This document shows positions 34,145-43,136 of a stretch of 64,000 nt of DNA, in pieces (the stretch's first letter is position 1; each line of letters starts with the position of its first letter). Location: positions 60,137 to 124,136 of the forward strand of contig NZ_CYSR01000009.1 of assembly GCF_001458395.1 (NCBI RefSeq), in the 5' to 3' direction. This stretch comes from Leisingera aquaemixtae (GTDB lineage: Bacteria; Pseudomonadota; Alphaproteobacteria; Rhodobacterales; Rhodobacteraceae). Under the pieces are notes generated by a model. That model saw only the letters and a list, made by a program, of their open reading frames with translations, searched no databases and was not told the origin of the DNA. The position numbers and the translations under genes are program-made.

Positions 34145-35032
34145 ATGGACAAGCTGGACTGTATGCGCACCTTTGCCGCGGTGGCGGCGCAAAGCTCCTT
34201 TACCGGCGGCGCCCGGCAGATGGGGATCAGCACCAAGCTGGCCAGCAAGTACGTCGCCCGGCTGGAGGAGCAGCTGGGCGCGCAGCTGCTCAATCGCACC
34301 ACCCGCAAGGTGACGCTGACCGACACCGGGCGGGCCTATCTGGAGCGCTGCCTGCCGCTGCTAGATCAGTTCGACGAGCTGGAGGACGTGGTGCAGCTGC
34401 GCCAGCAGGAGCTGGCAGGCCCGGTCCGCATCACCGCCCCCACTGGCCTCGGCAGCCGCGAGCTGGTGGAGGCGCTGCACACCTTCCAGCAGGCGCACCC
34501 CAAGGTGGCGGTGGAGCTGGTGCTGTCCGACCGCCACCTGCCGATTCTGGAGGAGGGGGTGGATCTGGCGGTCCGTTTTGGCGCGTTGAAGGATTCGACG
34601 CTTGTGGCGCGCAAGCTGTGCCGCATGCGCCGGGTGGTGGTGGCCTCTCCAGAGTACCTGGCCGCCCATGGCGAGCCTGCCGAGCCGGAGGCGCTGACTA
34701 CCCACAACTGCCTGCTGCTCACCACCGCGCCGCAGCCGGAGGTCTGGGCCTTCGGGGGCGGCAGCGGGGCGCGAACCATCGCCGTCGGCGGCAGCTTCCG
34801 GGCCAACTCGCCGCGGGCGGTGGCGCATATGGCGGCCCATGGCCTGGGCATTGCCCGCTGCCCGCATTACACCGCGCTGCCGTTTCTGCGGGACGGCAGG
34901 CTGCAAGTGCTTTTCGAAAAACAGGAAACCGATCCGATCACGCTTTATGCGGTGTATCCCCCCAGCCGCCATCTGACGGCGCGGATCCGGGCCTTGATCG
35001 ACCATCTGGCGGCCTTCTTCGCGCCAGCCTGA
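34145..35032 (+). CDS. LysR-family transcriptional regulator, divergent from gst
   Basis: LysR regulator of 295 aa: HTH MDKLDCMRTFAAVAAQSSFTGGARQMGISTKLASKYVARLEEQLGAQLLNRTTRKVTLTDTG, then the effector domain (GPVRITAPTGLGSRELVEALHTFQQAHPKVAVELVLSDRHLPILEEGVDLAVRFG), typical of the CrgA/AphB-like branch. GGGAG lies 8 bases before the ATG at 34145. The gene is divergent from gst, with a dyad operator between, so it probably controls gst and the downstream reductase in response to an electrophile or redox signal (inference). Confidence 0.93.
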   Translation: MDKLDCMRTFAAVAAQSSFTGGARQMGISTKLASKYVARLEEQLGAQLLNRTTRKVTLTDTGRAYLERCLPLLDQFDELEDVVQLRQQELAGPVRITAPTGLGSRELVEALHTFQQAHPKVAVELVLSDRHLPILEEGVDLAVRFGALKDSTLVARKLCRMRRVVVASPEYLAAHGEPAEPEALTTHNCLLLTTAPQPEVWAFGGGSGARTIAVGGSFRANSPRAVAHMAAHGLGIARCPHYTALPFLRDGRLQVLFEKQETDPITLYAVYPPSRHLTARIRALIDHLAAFFAPA

Positions 35033-35064
35033 CCGGTGCGCCCGGCACCGGGAAACCCCCGTTG

Positions 35065-35114
35065 TTTCATCTTTCCCCAAATACTCCGGGGAGCGCGAGG
35101 GGCCGGCCCCTCGC
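35065..35114 (-). repeat. Short intergenic repeat motif with hairpin, copy B
   Basis: Read on the minus strand, a loopless perfect dyad (arms GCGAGGGGCC and GGCCCCTCGC, 35095-35114) is followed by CCCCGGAGTATTT...AGATGAAA (35065-35091). The order hairpin then CCCCGAG-like tail matches copy A at 15041-15113. It also sits just after the lysR stop and may terminate it. Confidence 0.55.
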
Positions 35115-35145
35115 TTCTGCCGCTGACGCATTTGAACGGGCTGCG

Positions 35146-35170
35146 GGGAAATAGGGCAACAATATTTCCC
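35146..35170. promoter_or_regulatory. Inverted repeat in liv promoter region
   Basis: Perfect 8-bp dyad GGGAAATA-N9-TATTTCCC just before an AT-rich stretch, 189 bases upstream of the binding-protein start. Likely operator for the transporter operon; binder unknown. Confidence 0.55.
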
Positions 35171-35358
35171 TACATATTTTATGCTTGAAATAATAATCCA
35201 AGCCTGCGTAGGCTCATCCCGAGGGCTGGCGCGAGATCAGCCGGGGAGATGCGGGCTTTTGCCGGTCTTGGCGTCTGCCGGGGCGGCGGTAAAGCCGCAA
35301 GCATTTGATCAAGAACCCAGGCCCAAGGGCCGGGGCACATTCTGGGAGGAAAGACGTA

Positions 35359-36495
35359 ATGAAGACCATTCGGATGCTCGCCATGGCAGCGGCGGTCCCG
35401 GCGCTGGCGGCTGCGGCCCAGGCCGACACCAAGATCGGCATGATCACCACCCTGTCCGGCGGCGGCGCGGGGCTGGGTGTGGATGTGCGCGACGGTTTCA
35501 TGCTGGCGATCGAACAGGACGGCCGCGAGGGCGTCGAGGTGGTGATCGAGGACGATCAGCGCAAGCCTGAAGCGGCGGTGCAGATTGCCGACCGGATGAT
35601 CCAGTCCGAGAAGGGGGACATCATGACCGGCATCATCTGGTCGAACCTGGCGATGGCTGTGGTGCCCGCCGCAACCGCGCAGGGCGTGTTCTACCTGTCG
35701 CCCAACGCCGGTCCCTCGGCGCTGGCAGGCAAGCGCTGCCACCAGAATTATTTCAACGTCGCCTGGCAGAACGACAACCTGCACGAGGCCGCGGGCGCCT
35801 ATGCCAATGAGGCGGGGCTGAAGAACAGCTTCATCCTGGCACCGAACTATCCGGCGGGGCAGGACGCGCTGACCGGCTACAAGCGGATGTATGAGGGCGA
35901 ACTGGCGGGGGAGATCTACACCAAGCTGGGCCAGACCGATTACGCCGCCGAGATTGCGCAGATCCGGGCCTCCGGTGCCGACTCGGTCTATTTCTTCCTG
36001 CCCGGCGGCATGGGGATTTCCTTCCTCAAGCAGTATGCGGGCAGCGGCGTCGATCTGCCGGTGGTCGGCCCTGCGTTTTCCTTTGATCAGGGCATCCTGC
36101 AGGCCGTCGGCGACGCGGCGCTGGGGGTGAAGAACACCTCGCAGTGGAACAAGGACATCGACAATGAGGCGAACGCCGAATTTGTCGCCTCCTTCCAGGA
36201 GAAATACGGCCGCCTGCCGTCGCTTTACGCCAGCCAGGGCTTTGACACCGCCAACCTGATCCTGAGCGCGCTGGACAAGGCGGAGCCTGCCGATCAGGAC
36301 GCCTTCCGCGCGGCCCTGAAGGCGGCGGATTTCGCCTCCGTGCGCGGCAGCTTCAAGTTCGGGGACAACCATCACCCGATCCAGGACATTTACGTCCGCG
36401 AAGTGATCAAGGAAGGCGATGTCTTTACCAACAAGATCATCGCCACCGGCCTGAAAGACCACGCCGACGCCTATGGCGGCGAGTGCAAGATGTAA
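35359..36495 (+). CDS. Branched-chain amino-acid-type ABC transporter, periplasmic binding protein
   Basis: LivJ/LivK-family type I periplasmic binding protein of 378 aa. The signal peptide MKTIRMLAMAAAVPALAAAAQA is followed by DTKIGMITTLSGGGAGLGVDVRDGFMLAIEQDG; later family stretches include IEDDQRKPEAAVQIADRMIQ and FILAPNYPAGQDALTGYKRMYEGELAGEIYTKLGQTDYAAEIAQIRASGADSVYFFLPGG. The ATG at 35359 has GGGAGGA. It is first gene of a complete HAAT importer, followed by a hairpin and two permease and two ATPase genes. Such systems also import amides, urea or aromatic acids, so the ligand is left open. Confidence 0.93.
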   Translation: MKTIRMLAMAAAVPALAAAAQADTKIGMITTLSGGGAGLGVDVRDGFMLAIEQDGREGVEVVIEDDQRKPEAAVQIADRMIQSEKGDIMTGIIWSNLAMAVVPAATAQGVFYLSPNAGPSALAGKRCHQNYFNVAWQNDNLHEAAGAYANEAGLKNSFILAPNYPAGQDALTGYKRMYEGELAGEIYTKLGQTDYAAEIAQIRASGADSVYFFLPGGMGISFLKQYAGSGVDLPVVGPAFSFDQGILQAVGDAALGVKNTSQWNKDIDNEANAEFVASFQEKYGRLPSLYASQGFDTANLILSALDKAEPADQDAFRAALKAADFASVRGSFKFGDNHHPIQDIYVREVIKEGDVFTNKIIATGLKDHADAYGGECKM

Positions 36496-36508
36496 GCTAA
36501 GCCCCTGA

Positions 36509-36536
36509 GCGGAGACGCCTTGTGCGGCGTCTCCGC
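36509..36536 (+). terminator. Intercistronic hairpin after the binding-protein gene
   Basis: Perfect 11-bp stem GCGGAGACGCC / GGCGTCTCCGC with a 6-nt loop, 13 bases past the binding-protein stop. Placement suggests mRNA protection or partial attenuation, giving more binding protein than membrane components. Confidence 0.7.
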
Positions 36537-36568
36537 AAACGGCCAGGCTTCCCCGCGGAAATCCGAAA

Positions 36569-37489
36569 ATGACTTATATTCTAGTTCTGGAGCAGATCCT
36601 GAATGGGCTCCAGCTCGGGGTGATGCTGTTCCTGATGGCAGCCGGGCTGACGCTGGTGTTCGGGGTGATGGGGCTGATCAACCTCGCCCATGGCTCGCTT
36701 TACATGGTGGGGGCCTTTGCGGCGGCCGCCGTTGCGGGCTGGACCGGTTCGTTCCTGCTGGCGCTGATCGCAAGCCTGGCCGCCGCTGCCGCCGCCGGCG
36801 CGCTGATGGAGCTGGTGGTGATCCGGCGCCTTTACCGGCGCGACCATCTGGACCAGGTGCTGGCGACATTCGCGCTGATCCTGATCTTTTCCGAAGGCAC
36901 CCGCTGGCTGTTCGGCTCCTTCCCGCTGTTCCTGGATGTGCCATCCTACCTGTCCGGGCCGGTGAGCCTGCCGGGCGGCATTGAATACCCGCTCTACCGG
37001 CTGACCATCATCCTGATCGGGCTGGGGATTGCTGCCGGGCTGTTCCTGCTGATCGCGCGCACCCGCATCGGCATCCAGATCCGCGCGGGCGAGGCCGACC
37101 GTGAGATGATTGCCGCGCTTGGCGTTGATATCTCGAAACTCTACACGCTGGTCTTTGCCCTGGGCGCGGCGCTGGCGGGGCTGGCGGGCGCGCTGGTCGG
37201 CGCGATCCAGTCGGTGCAGGTCGGCATGGGCGAGCCGGTGCTGATCCTCGCCTTCGTGGTGATCGTGATCGGCGGTATCGGCTCCATCAAGGGCGCGCTG
37301 GCCGGTGCGCTCTTGGTGGGGATGACCGACACCCTGGGCGGCGTGTTCCTGCCGCAGCTGTTTGCGCTGTTCCTGGACCCGGCCAGCGCGGCCTCTGCCG
37401 GGGCGTCGCTGGCCTCGATGCTGATTTACATTCTGATGGCGGCAATCCTGCTGGTGCGCCCCTCTGGCCTTTATGGAGGGAGCGCATGA
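36569..37489 (+). CDS. livH: Branched-chain amino-acid-type ABC transporter permease, LivH family
   Basis: Inner-membrane permease of 306 aa with about eight hydrophobic segments. The N-terminal LEQILNGLQLGVMLFLMAAGLTLVFGVMGLINLAHGSLYMVGAF is a LivH hallmark, as are GIQIRAGEADREMIAALGVDISKLYTLVFALGAALAGLAGAL and FVVIVIGGIGSIKGALAGAL. Its stop overlaps the following livM start (ATGATG). The name reflects family and not a proven substrate. Confidence 0.94.
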   Translation: MTYILVLEQILNGLQLGVMLFLMAAGLTLVFGVMGLINLAHGSLYMVGAFAAAAVAGWTGSFLLALIASLAAAAAAGALMELVVIRRLYRRDHLDQVLATFALILIFSEGTRWLFGSFPLFLDVPSYLSGPVSLPGGIEYPLYRLTIILIGLGIAAGLFLLIARTRIGIQIRAGEADREMIAALGVDISKLYTLVFALGAALAGLAGALVGAIQSVQVGMGEPVLILAFVVIVIGGIGSIKGALAGALLVGMTDTLGGVFLPQLFALFLDPASAASAGASLASMLIYILMAAILLVRPSGLYGGSA

Positions 37490-38475
37490 TGCTGACGCGC
37501 GAGAGCCTGCTCAACTGGGCGATGATTGCGGCGCTGCTGCTGGTGCCGCTGGCGGCGTGGAGCTTGGATGAGCCGTTCATCATCACCCTGGCGACCAAGG
37601 CGGCGATCCTGGCGCTGGCGGGGGTGGGGCTGAACATCGCCCTTGGCCTTGGCGGGCTGATCAGCCTGGGTCATGCGGCGTTTTTCGGGATCGGCGGCTA
37701 TGCCATGGGCATCCTGGCCGCCCATGCCCAGAATTATGAGCCGCTGTTTGACTGGCCGTTCCTGTTCGAGGGCAGCAACCAGATGCCGCTGATCTGGCTG
37801 GTGGCGGTGGTCTTCAGCGCGCTGGCCGCGCTGGTGATCGGGGCGCTGTCTTTACGCACCTCGGGCGTTTATTTCATCATGATCACGCTCGCCTTCGGCC
37901 AGATGCTTTATTACTTCGCGATCAGCTGGAGCGCTTACGGCGGCGAGGACGGGCTGTCGATCTGGGTGAGGAATGAATTTCCGGGCCTCAACACTCTGGA
38001 CCCGATCCAGTTCTTTGCCATCGCCTATGTGATCCTGTGCCTGGCGCTGGTGTTTGCCGCCCGGCTGGCGCGCTCGCCCTTCGGGCTGGCGCTGGCGGCG
38101 GCGCGCCAGAACGAGGATAGGGTGCAGGCGGTGGGGCTGACGCCCTTTACCCTGCGGCTGACGGCATTCGTGATCTCCGGCGCCATCACCGGGCTGGCGG
38201 GGGCGCTGTTTGCGGACCTCAACCGCTTTGTCAGCCCGACCATGCTCAGCTGGCACACCAGCGGCGAGATCATGATCTTTGTGATCCTGGGCGGGGTCGG
38301 GCGGCTCTACGGGCCGGTTGCGGGTGCGGCGCTGTACATCATTCTGGAGCACCTTTTGGGCGGCATCAGCGATTACTGGCAGATCTTCCTTGGGGTGCTC
38401 TTGCTGCTGATCGTGCTGTTTGCCCGCGGCGGGCTGATCGGTGCGCTGGCAGGACGGGAGAAGGCGCATGGCTGA
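37486..38475 (+). CDS. livM: Branched-chain amino-acid-type ABC transporter permease, LivM family
   Basis: Inner-membrane permease of 329 aa, partner of LivH. Signature stretches are LALAGVGLNIALGLGGLISLGHAAFFGIGGYAMGIL, SGVYFIMITLAFGQMLYYFA, GLALAAARQNEDRVQAVGLTPFTLRLTAFVISGAITGLAGALFADLNRFVSP and the C-terminal ILGGVGRLYGPVAGAALYIILEHLL. The start overlaps livH by 4 bases and the end overlaps livG by 8, so the operon is translationally coupled. Confidence 0.94.
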   Translation: MMLTRESLLNWAMIAALLLVPLAAWSLDEPFIITLATKAAILALAGVGLNIALGLGGLISLGHAAFFGIGGYAMGILAAHAQNYEPLFDWPFLFEGSNQMPLIWLVAVVFSALAALVIGALSLRTSGVYFIMITLAFGQMLYYFAISWSAYGGEDGLSIWVRNEFPGLNTLDPIQFFAIAYVILCLALVFAARLARSPFGLALAAARQNEDRVQAVGLTPFTLRLTAFVISGAITGLAGALFADLNRFVSPTMLSWHTSGEIMIFVILGGVGRLYGPVAGAALYIILEHLLGGISDYWQIFLGVLLLLIVLFARGGLIGALAGREKAHG

Positions 38476-39223
38476 GGCGGTTCTGAGGGTACAAGGCCTG
38501 AACAAAAGCTATGGCGCGCTGCAGGCCAGCAAAGATGTCTCGCTGGACCTGCGGCCCGGTGAAATCCATGCGCTGATCGGGCCGAACGGGGCGGGCAAAT
38601 CCACCCTGATCAAGCAGATCGCGGGCAATATCGCGCCCGACAGCGGACGGGTGGAGCTGCTGGGCCGGGACGTCACCGCGCTGGACACCGTGGCGCGGGC
38701 GCGGATGGGGCTGGGGCGGACGTTCCAGATCTCGGCGTTGGCGATGGAATACACCGTTTTGCAGAACGCGGTGCTGGGGGCGCTCGGCGGGCGGGGGCGG
38801 CCGTTCCATTTCTTCCGCAACGTGATGAAGGATCCGGAGCTGCTGGAACAGGCGCGCGACGCGCTGGAGCGGGTGGGGCTGACGGACGATGCAAACCGCC
38901 GCACCGCCGACCTGTCGCACGGCCAGCGCCGCCAGCTGGAGGTGGCGGTGGCGCTGACGCTGAAGCCCAGGCTGTTCCTGATGGATGAGCCGATGGCGGG
39001 GCTGGGTGCTGCCGGGTCCAAGGCGCTGACCGGCTTTCTGGACGGTTTGCGGCAGGAGGCGCCGATCCTGCTGGTGGAGCATGACATGGATGCGGTCTTT
39101 GCGCTCGCGGACCGGATCAGCGTGCTGGTCTACGGCCAGATCATCGCCACCGGTACCGCGGATGAGATCCGCGCCAACGCCGAGGTGCGCCGCGCCTATC
39201 TGGGAGAGGAGGACGCCGCATGA
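38468..39223 (+). CDS. livG: Branched-chain amino-acid-type ABC transporter ATPase, LivG family
   Basis: ABC ATPase of 251 aa: Walker A GPNGAGKS, signature LSHGQRRQLEVAVAL, Walker B LFLMDEPMAGL and switch His LLVEHDMDAVF. The LivG-type insertion GRTFQISALAMEYTVLQNAVLGALG is present. The ATG at 38468 has GGGAGAAGG upstream and overlaps the livM stop; an earlier in-frame ATG at 38441 lies within livM and is less likely. The last bases overlap livF (ATGA). Confidence 0.94.
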   Translation: MAEAVLRVQGLNKSYGALQASKDVSLDLRPGEIHALIGPNGAGKSTLIKQIAGNIAPDSGRVELLGRDVTALDTVARARMGLGRTFQISALAMEYTVLQNAVLGALGGRGRPFHFFRNVMKDPELLEQARDALERVGLTDDANRRTADLSHGQRRQLEVAVALTLKPRLFLMDEPMAGLGAAGSKALTGFLDGLRQEAPILLVEHDMDAVFALADRISVLVYGQIIATGTADEIRANAEVRRAYLGEEDAA

Positions 39224-39909
39224 GCCTGCTGACCTTACAGGGCGTCGAGGCCTCTTACGGCCCGGCGCAGGCCTTGTTCGGCGTCGATCTGGAGATCGGC
39301 GAAGGCGAGGTGGTGGCGCTGATGGGCCGCAACGGGATGGGCAAATCCACCACCATCAAGACCATCTGCGGGATGCTGGGACCCTCCAAGGGGGAGCTGC
39401 GGTTCGACGGCCATGACCTGCGCCAGCTGCCGTCCTACAAGATCGCCCGGCTGGGGGTCGGGCTGGTGCCCGAGGGGCGGCGCTGCTTTGCGCCGCTGAC
39501 GGTGGAGGAGAACCTGATCGCCGCGGCCCGTCCCGGACCATGGGATATGGCCAAGGTGGCAGAGTTGTTCCCCCGGCTGGAGGAGCGGCGCAGCCAGACC
39601 GCCGGGTCGCTGTCGGGCGGCGAGCAGCAGATGCTGACCATCGGCCGCGCCCTGATGACCAACCCGCGCCTGCTGATCCTGGATGAAGCGACCGAAGGCC
39701 TGGCACCGGTGGTGCGGCAGGAGATCTGGGCCGCGATCGGGCGGCTCAAGCGCGAGGCGGGGCTGGCCATTCTGGTGGTGGACAAGTCGCTGCGGGAGCT
39801 GTCGGCCATCGCCGACCGCGCGGTGATCCTCAACAAGGGCAGCAATGCCTGGGGCGGCAGCATCGGCGATTTGCCGGCAGAGGTGGCGGACCGCTATCTG
39901 GGGGTGTGA
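39220..39909 (+). CDS. livF: Branched-chain amino-acid-type ABC transporter ATPase, LivF family
   Basis: Second ATPase of the importer, 229 aa. Walker A is GRNGMGKST, signature LSGGEQQMLTIGRAL, Walker B LLILDEATEGLAP; the LivF-typical VEASYGPAQALFGVDLEIGEGEVVALMG and GVGLVPEGRRCFAPLTVEENL are present. It completes the five-gene operon. A 212-base gap with an AT-rich stretch separates it from the TonB-dependent receptor, which belongs to a different system. Confidence 0.94.
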   Translation: MSLLTLQGVEASYGPAQALFGVDLEIGEGEVVALMGRNGMGKSTTIKTICGMLGPSKGELRFDGHDLRQLPSYKIARLGVGLVPEGRRCFAPLTVEENLIAAARPGPWDMAKVAELFPRLEERRSQTAGSLSGGEQQMLTIGRALMTNPRLLILDEATEGLAPVVRQEIWAAIGRLKREAGLAILVVDKSLRELSAIADRAVILNKGSNAWGGSIGDLPAEVADRYLGV

Positions 39910-40121
39910 TCCTGCGCGCACCTCAAAGGCGGCCGCGGGCTGCAAAGGTGATGCATTTTTGCAAGTTTTGACCCTTGGGACCTGCTGTTCCCGGCCGCCC
40001 GCGCGCCTTTGGCCCGGCGGGCGGCGATTGGCGCTTGACCGCGCGCCCGATCCTTACTAGCCCGCACCTACCCAGCAATACGTCAGGCAGAAATTGCAAC
40101 CGCACATAGCGGAGATGGGAC

Positions 40122-42221
40122 ATGATTCTGCGACGTACTGCTGCGTCAGCTTGCGCCCTGCTGGCAGCCATGCCGGCACTGGCCGAAGTTGTCGAGCTTG
40201 AACAAATCAACGTAAACCAGCACAGCGGCGAGGGCTTCTTTGGCGAAAGCGTTTCGCTGGAGACCGGTACCATTGCCAAGACCGGCGACCCGATAGCGGA
40301 GACGCCGCGGTCGGTGACGGTTGTGACCGCCCAGGAAATCGCTGCGCGCGGCGCTCAGAACGTGGAGCAGGCGCTGCAGTATTCCGCAGGCATCGTCGGC
40401 GGCCAGTGGGGGCTGGACAACCGTGCGGACTGGTATCTGGTCCGCGGTTTCAGGGCCAGCACGCTGCATGACGGGCTGCCGGCCCGTTACGGCTTTTACA
40501 ACGACACCAAGCCGGAACCCTTCCTGCTGAACAGCGTCGAAGTGCTGAAGGGGCCGGCCTCCGGCCTTTATGGCAGCGGTTCGGTCGGCGGGGTGGTGAA
40601 TACCACCTCGAAAACCGCGGCGCAGGATGCTGAGAACCTGTTCCAGCTGCAGGCGGGGTCGCATAGCCGCAAGCAGGTTGCCGCGGACGTGAGCGGCGAT
40701 CTGAACGCCAGCGGCACCCTGCGCTACCGGTTTGTGGGCGTGCTGTGGGACTCGGAAACCCAGGTCGATCATTCGCAGGACGATGTGCTGGCGCTGGCGC
40801 CGTCCATCACCTGGCGGCCGGATGAGGATACCGAGTTGACGGTGCTGGCCAATTATCAGGACAACAACGGCAGCCCGCTGATCCAGTTTGCCTCGATCTA
40901 CGGCACGCTGCTGCCCGCGACGGGGTTCGGCAACGGTGATTTCCTCCCCAGCAGCGTCTTCGTGGGCGAGCCGGGTTTTGACCGGTTCGACAGCGAGCAG
41001 CGCGCCATCACCGCGATGTTCAAGCACCGCTTCAACCCGGTCTGGAGCCTCAACGCCAACGCGCGCTATCTGGAGGCCGAAGCGCTCTACCAGCACGCCT
41101 GGTGGGCCTTCGACAACACCGGCACCGGCCGGTACAATCCGGACGGCACCATCAACCGCACTTTCTACCGCGCGGAAAACAAGCTGAAGACCTGGGCAAT
41201 CGACGCCTACGCCACCGCTGAATATGCGCTTGGCGGCTTTGACATGCGGACCTTTGCCGGGGTCAGCTACAGCCGCGGGCATTATGACAGCGATACCGGC
41301 TATGGCGCCCAGGTTGGCCCCATCGACCCGTTCAACCCCGTCTATGCGGGTTATCCGTCGATCACCGTGGCCGACACGCCCGGCACCTCGATCACCGAGA
41401 CCGGCGCCTATGTGCAGCACCGCGCGGCCTATGACGACCGGCTGTTCATTGATCTGGGCCTGCGCTACGGCAATATCGAAACCGGGCCGAGCACGGGCAG
41501 CTTCGGTGCTTCCTCCATCGCCGCCAAGGACAGCGAGTGGACTGGCAATGCCGCGGTGATGTACCGGTTCGGCAATGGCGTTGCCCCCTACATCAGCTAT
41601 GCCGAAAGCTTCCGCCAGGATGCGATCGGCACCGATGCGGCGGGCAACCCGTTTGAGCCGACCCGCGGCGAGCAGGTTGAAATCGGGGTGAAATACCAGC
41701 CGCCTGGCACCGATACGCTGCTGACGGCGGCAGTGTTCGACCTGACCAAATCGAACCTGACGGTGGCCGATCCCGGCAACCCCGGCTTTCAGGTGCAGAC
41801 CGGCGAAGCCACCGCCAAGGGGCTGGAGCTGGAGGCGTATCACCGCTTTGGCGATCTGACGGTTGATGCCGCCTATACCTATCTCGACACCGAGGATGCC
41901 GAGGGCGACTACATTGCCCAGGTGCCCAAGAACGCGGCGTCGCTGTGGCTGAATTACGAGCCGCAGGAGGGCCGGCTGCAGGGCTGGGCGTTCGGCGCCG
42001 GGGTCCGCTACAACGGCGAGGCCTGGGGCGGATCCAGCACCTATCTGACGCCGTCTTACACGCTGTACGACGCGGCGGTGTCTTATGGCCAGGACAACTG
42101 GCTGGTGTCGATGAACGTGCGCAACCTGAGCGATGAGCGCTATGTCAGCACCTGTGCGGGCGGGGCCTGCTACTTTGGCGACGGGCGCAGCGTGGCGCTG
42201 ACGCTGACCACGAAGTTCTGA
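40122..42221 (+). CDS. TonB-dependent siderophore receptor
   Basis: Outer-membrane receptor of 699 aa. The signal peptide MILRRTAASACALLAAMPALA is followed by a TonB-box-like LEQINVNQH, then the plug domain (PIAETPRSVTVVTAQEIAARGAQNVEQALQYSAGI; NSVEVLKGPASGLYGSGSVGGVVNTTSKTA) and a beta-barrel ending in the aromatic residue Phe (ALTLTTKF). The plug matches the ferric-siderophore (FhuA/FpvA-like) class. It converges on the nine-gene siderophore ABC/ExbBD/TonB operon across a shared terminator, so it is almost certainly the receptor for that system. Which siderophore (hydroxamate or other) cannot be told. Confidence 0.94.
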   Translation: MILRRTAASACALLAAMPALAEVVELEQINVNQHSGEGFFGESVSLETGTIAKTGDPIAETPRSVTVVTAQEIAARGAQNVEQALQYSAGIVGGQWGLDNRADWYLVRGFRASTLHDGLPARYGFYNDTKPEPFLLNSVEVLKGPASGLYGSGSVGGVVNTTSKTAAQDAENLFQLQAGSHSRKQVAADVSGDLNASGTLRYRFVGVLWDSETQVDHSQDDVLALAPSITWRPDEDTELTVLANYQDNNGSPLIQFASIYGTLLPATGFGNGDFLPSSVFVGEPGFDRFDSEQRAITAMFKHRFNPVWSLNANARYLEAEALYQHAWWAFDNTGTGRYNPDGTINRTFYRAENKLKTWAIDAYATAEYALGGFDMRTFAGVSYSRGHYDSDTGYGAQVGPIDPFNPVYAGYPSITVADTPGTSITETGAYVQHRAAYDDRLFIDLGLRYGNIETGPSTGSFGASSIAAKDSEWTGNAAVMYRFGNGVAPYISYAESFRQDAIGTDAAGNPFEPTRGEQVEIGVKYQPPGTDTLLTAAVFDLTKSNLTVADPGNPGFQVQTGEATAKGLELEAYHRFGDLTVDAAYTYLDTEDAEGDYIAQVPKNAASLWLNYEPQEGRLQGWAFGAGVRYNGEAWGGSSTYLTPSYTLYDAAVSYGQDNWLVSMNVRNLSDERYVSTCAGGACYFGDGRSVALTLTTKF

Positions 42222-42250
42222 GCCGCCGCGCAGCGTTCACACAAGGAAAA

Positions 42251-42280
42251 GGCCCGCGCAGGCAGCGCGGGCCTTTTTTT
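42251..42280 (+). terminator. Rho-independent terminator between receptor and tonB
   Basis: 9-bp perfect stem GGCCCGCGC / GCGCGGGCC with a 5-nt loop followed by seven T residues. A-rich bases on the other side (AAGGAAAA) let it also serve the convergent minus-strand operon. Confidence 0.92.
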
Positions 42281-42302
42281 CTGATACGGCCGCCAGCTGT
42301 GC

Positions 42303-43136
42303 TTATTTCGAGAAGCGCATCGGCAGGGTGAAGGTGAGCTGGCTGAGGCCGAGTTTTTTGGGCGCGGCGGGGAATGTCCCGGCGCGGGCGACCGCCTGCA
42401 GCGCCGCTTGGTCAAACGCGGCGCTGCCCGAGGATTTGGCAATCCGGTAATCAAGCAGCCGGCCGGAGCGGGACACGGTGATCCGCACCACCGCCACGCC
42501 GCTGCCGCTGGCGCCGGCGGGGAAGCGTTTGCGGCGTTCGATGCGGGCGCGGATCCTGGCGCCCCAGACCGCTTGCAGCTTGGCCTCTTGCCCGGCCCGG
42601 GCGGTGGCAGCGGCAGCGCTTCCGGCCTGCCCGGCCTGGGCGCCGCCGCCGGATCCGGCAGCCCGCTGCCCGGCGCGGCTGGCCGCGGTCTGCTCAGCCT
42701 TGCGCGCCTGCTGAGGTTCGGGCAGCGCCTTGGGGCGGGGGGCCGGCTTGGCTGCGGTTTCCGGCTGTTCCTCAGGCGGCGGCGGGGGCGGGGCGGCGGT
42801 GTCGACCTCCAGCGTGCCGGCGGGCGCGGGCCGGGCCAGCGCAATCTGCGCGGCCGCGCGCGGCGCCTGGGCCAGCTCGAATTGCGGCACTGCGGGGGGC
42901 GCGGGGACAGTTGGCGGCTGGGTCAGATCCGGCTCAAGTTGCGGCACCGCCTGCGGCGGGCGCTGCCAGGCTTCCACCATGTCCGCAACGGTGGCATCGG
43001 CGGCCTGGACCGAAACCAGCGCCTCGCCGCCCGCGCCGCTCGACTGGGCGCCGGAGCGGGGCGCGGTTGCAAACAGCGCGGCGTGGATAAGCGTGGCGAT
43101 CCCGGCAAAGACGGTGAGTTCGGCGGCGCGTTTCAT
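42303..43136 (-). CDS. tonB: TonB-family energy transducer
   Basis: Protein of 277 aa built as TonB: an N-terminal membrane anchor (LTVFAGIATLIHAALFATA), a long Pro/Ala/Glu-rich periplasmic spacer (about 45-185, with PPPPPPEEQPETAAKPAPRPKALPEPQ) and a C-terminal TonB domain (YRIAKSSGSAAFDQAALQAVARAGTFPAAP). It couples the ExbB-ExbD motor to the outer-membrane receptor. It is the last gene of the iron operon, overlapping exbD by 4 bases. Low-complexity composition makes the middle unalignable, but the ends and context are clear. Confidence 0.93.
   Translation of the reverse strand: MKRAAELTVFAGIATLIHAALFATAPRSGAQSSGAGGEALVSVQAADATVADMVEAWQRPPQAVPQLEPDLTQPPTVPAPPAVPQFELAQAPRAAAQIALARPAPAGTLEVDTAAPPPPPPEEQPETAAKPAPRPKALPEPQQARKAEQTAASRAGQRAAGSGGGAQAGQAGSAAAATARAGQEAKLQAVWGARIRARIERRKRFPAGASGSGVAVVRITVSRSGRLLDYRIAKSSGSAAFDQAALQAVARAGTFPAAPKKLGLSQLTFTLPMRFSK

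Larger units (their letters stand above)
35033..35358. other. 326-base non-coding gap upstream of the branched-chain ABC transporter
   Basis: No gene seen. Contents in order: a repeat/hairpin element (35065-35114), an inverted repeat (35146-35170), a short AT-rich stretch (35161-35200, possible promoter), then GC-rich leader to the ribosome site GGGAGGA before the binding-protein ATG. Confidence 0.6.

Noticed and set aside
31434..34313. Very long plus-strand open frame (959 codons) opposite the fusion oxidoreductase and GST genes
   Set aside because: Low-complexity Gly/Ala/Arg/Gln-rich translation with no recognisable domain, antisense to two well-defined genes. It is a high-GC frame shadow.
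35359..39909. Assigning leucine/isoleucine/valine as the transporter substrate
   Set aside because: The same importer family carries amides, urea and aromatic acids; no linked gene fixes the ligand.
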